Positions 4,799 to 6,361 of a stretch of DNA of 6,361 bases are shown here, piece by piece; position 1 is the stretch's first letter; each line of letters starts with the position of its first letter. The notes beneath the pieces are model-generated. The model was given only the letters and a program-made list of their open reading frames with translations, did no database searches and had not been told where the DNA came from. This stretch comes from Ruminococcaceae bacterium UBA1734 (GTDB lineage: Bacteria > Bacillota > Clostridia > Oscillospirales > Acutalibacteraceae), in assembly GCA_002315765.1 (NCBI GenBank), contig DCIE01000016.1:1-6361 (forward strand). Reading direction: 5' to 3'. Position numbers and translations under genes: made by a program.

Positions 4799-4825
4799 AG
4801 GCAGTTTTTTTAAACTGCCTATTTT
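4799..4825 (+). terminator. Hairpin with short U-tail between greA and lysS (probably leaky terminator)
   Basis: AGGCAGTTT (4799-4807) pairs perfectly over nine pairs with AAACTGCCT (4812-4820) around a TTTT loop. The tail is only ATTTTA, with four T, so termination is probably incomplete. No clear promoter lies between it and lysS, which suggests read-through supplies lysS. Confidence 0.65.
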
Positions 4826-4880
4826 ACAAAGATGTAGGTCATTTGTGCCTTGTAGCGCAATAGAAAGGAATGGTCATAAT

Positions 4881-6361
4881 ATGGCAGAAAACAACATTAA
4901 GCCACAAGAGGACCTTAACGAATTATTAAAGGTCAGAAGGGAGAAACTTGCAACCCTTAAGGAATCAGGCAAGGACCCTTTTGTTAAAACAAAATATGAT
5001 GTTACCGGCTCCTCTATGGAGATTAAGGGAGATTTTGATAATTTTGAAGGTAAAACCGTTTCCCTTGCAGGAAGAATTATCAGTCGCCGTATTATGGGTA
5101 AAGCAAGTTTTGTAGGCTTCCGAGACGGCGAAGGAGATATTCAGTTATATGTTCGCCGTGATGATGTAGGCGAGGATGTTTATGCAGACTTTAAAAAGTG
5201 GGATATCGGCGATGTAATGGGTGTTGAGGGCTTTGTTTTCAAAACCCAAACCGGCGAAATTTCGGTACACGCACAGAAAATCGAGCTTTTAACAAAGTCT
5301 CTTATTCCGCTACCCGAGAAATTCCACGGTCTTAAGGATACCGATACAAGATACCGTCAGCGCTATGTTGACCTTATTGTAAATCCCGAAGTTCGTGAAA
5401 CATTTATAAAGCGCAGCAAGATTATTAAGAGTGTTCGTAAAACCTTAGACGATGTAGGATATTTAGAGGTTGAAACACCGGTGCTTAATACTATTGCCGG
5501 TGGTGCCTCCGCAAGACCGTTTATTACCCACCATAATTCCCTTGATATGGATATGTATATGCGTATTGCCACCGAGCTTCCCTTAAAAAGGCTTATTGTC
5601 GGCGGTATGAACAGGGTGTATGAAATCGGCCGTATTTTCCGTAACGAAGGTATGGACACCAAGCACAACCCTGAATTTACCACCATTGAGTTTTACGAGG
5701 CTTACACCGATTATTACGGTATGATGGACAGAACCGAAAATATTTTCAGAAATGCTACCATTGCCGCCAACGGAACCACTACCGTTACATTTAAAGGCGT
5801 AGAAATCGACCTTGGTAAGCCCTTCGCAAGAAAGACTATGGCACAGGCGGTTAAGGAATATTCCGGCATTGACTTTGAAGAGTTTGCCTGTGATAACGAA
5901 AAGGCTGTTGCACTTGCAAAGGAACATCATATCGAAACCGAAAAGGGTAAGGAAACCTGGGGCGATATTTTAACATTGTTCTTTGACGAGTTTGTTGAGA
6001 GCAAGTTAGAACAACCTACATTTATTATGGACTACCCGGTTGAAGTATCTCCTTTGACCAAGCGCAAACCCGAAAAGCCTTATTTGACCGAACGGTTTGA
6101 GTTGTTTATTATGGGTACCGAGTACGGTAACGCTTACTCCGAGCTTAACGACCCAATCGACCAGCTCGAAAGATTTAAACATCAGTTAATGCTCCGTGAG
6201 TGTGGCGATGATGAGGCAAATATGCTTGATGACGATTTTGTTACCGCCCTTGAGTACGGTATGCCACCTACAGGAGGATGCGGAATCGGTATCGACCGCC
6301 TTGTAATGCTCCTTACCGGCAACGAATCCATAAGGGATGTAATTTTATTCCCGACAATGAA
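4881..6361 (+). CDS. lysS: Lysyl-tRNA synthetase, class II (3' end cut by window)
   Basis: The enzyme charges tRNA-Lys with lysine using ATP in the cytoplasm. The 493 visible codons have no stop. The N-terminal anticodon-binding OB fold spans about 58-137 (GKTVSLAGRIISRR onward). The class II catalytic core follows: motif 1 around 180-201 (IKSVRKTLDDVGYLEVETPV), motif 2 around 245-271 with GRIFRNEGMD and PEFTTIEFYEAY, and motif 3 TGGCGIGIDRLVMLLTG (464-480). EVSPLTKRKPEKP (388-400) and TEYGNAYSELNDP (413-425) are strong LysRS marks. The last visible residues, RDVILFPTM, are near the usual C-terminal end, so only a few codons are missing. AAAGGA (4864-4869) is the ribosome site, with a rather long 11-nt spacing to ATG 4881; the nearer ATG at 4870 is out of frame. 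It probably shares the greA transcript. Confidence 0.96.
   Translation, partial: MAENNIKPQEDLNELLKVRREKLATLKESGKDPFVKTKYDVTGSSMEIKGDFDNFEGKTVSLAGRIISRRIMGKASFVGFRDGEGDIQLYVRRDDVGEDVYADFKKWDIGDVMGVEGFVFKTQTGEISVHAQKIELLTKSLIPLPEKFHGLKDTDTRYRQRYVDLIVNPEVRETFIKRSKIIKSVRKTLDDVGYLEVETPVLNTIAGGASARPFITHHNSLDMDMYMRIATELPLKRLIVGGMNRVYEIGRIFRNEGMDTKHNPEFTTIEFYEAYTDYYGMMDRTENIFRNATIAANGTTTVTFKGVEIDLGKPFARKTMAQAVKEYSGIDFEEFACDNEKAVALAKEHHIETEKGKETWGDILTLFFDEFVESKLEQPTFIMDYPVEVSPLTKRKPEKPYLTERFELFIMGTEYGNAYSELNDPIDQLERFKHQLMLRECGDDEANMLDDDFVTALEYGMPPTGGCGIGIDRLVMLLTGNESIRDVILFPTM

Noticed and set aside
4821..4880. A T-box leader in front of lysS.
   Set aside because: Only 60 nt separate the hairpin tail from the start codon, which is too short for a T-box, and no second terminator is present.
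5363..5930. Minus-strand open frames at 5363-5686 and 5583-5930.
   Set aside because: They are antisense shadows of lysS, which has strong family motifs throughout this stretch.
1..6361. CRISPR array, insertion sequence, tRNA/rRNA, phage attachment site.
   Set aside because: I saw no regularly spaced repeats, transposase motifs, terminal inverted repeats, cloverleaf or rRNA-like sequence on either strand.

Overview
The window looks like a piece of a low-to-moderate GC Gram-positive chromosome, most likely from the class Clostridia (Oscillospiraceae/Ruminococcaceae-like). The signs are strong AGGAGG ribosome sites, near-consensus sigma-A promoters, a PyrR-type attenuator, a DUF348-G5-3D cell-wall protein, and a secreted protein beginning with the 'GTC..NLTW.LDSNGTLTISGTG' pattern seen before BspA-like leucine-rich repeats. 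This placement is inference; no rRNA or other strict marker is present.

Region 1 (1-528) is a divergent pair. The 5' end of a secreted surface-protein gene runs leftwards off the window, and a 70-residue XRE-family repressor runs rightwards. Their shared intergenic region has two copies of the palindrome ATGACA-N3-TGTCAT, 33 bp apart. One copy lies inside a perfect TTGACA-N17-TATAAT promoter facing the surface gene. The small repressor probably controls both itself and the surface protein.

Region 2 (553-2736, minus strand) is a two-gene pyrimidine unit, pyrR then a uracil permease of the NCS2 family. It starts at a good extended -10 promoter. A complete PyrR attenuator follows (PyrR-binding hairpin with CNGNGA loop, antiterminator, intrinsic terminator), and the unit ends in a bidirectional terminator. 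No pyrimidine biosynthesis genes follow, so uptake and salvage seem to be the controlled functions here.

Region 3 (2737-4209, plus strand) is an AT-rich intergenic stretch with repeated TGTAA-type half-sites, then a perfect sigma-A promoter and a monocistronic gene for an exported DUF348-G5-3D protein, probably a peptidoglycan hydrolase, ending in a strong terminator.

Region 4 (4224-6361, plus strand) holds greA (transcript cleavage factor, TTG start) with its own promoter and a leader hairpin. A hairpin with a short U-tail follows greA, then lysS (class II lysyl-tRNA synthetase), which is cut by the window end within its last few codons. greA-lysS is probably an operon with partial termination between the genes.

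Most of the window is ordinary housekeeping sequence. The best candidates for new biology are the XRE/surface-protein operator module and the intergenic structures near the uracil permease and the 3D-protein gene. I found no CRISPR array, insertion sequence, tRNA, rRNA or clearly new multi-gene system.
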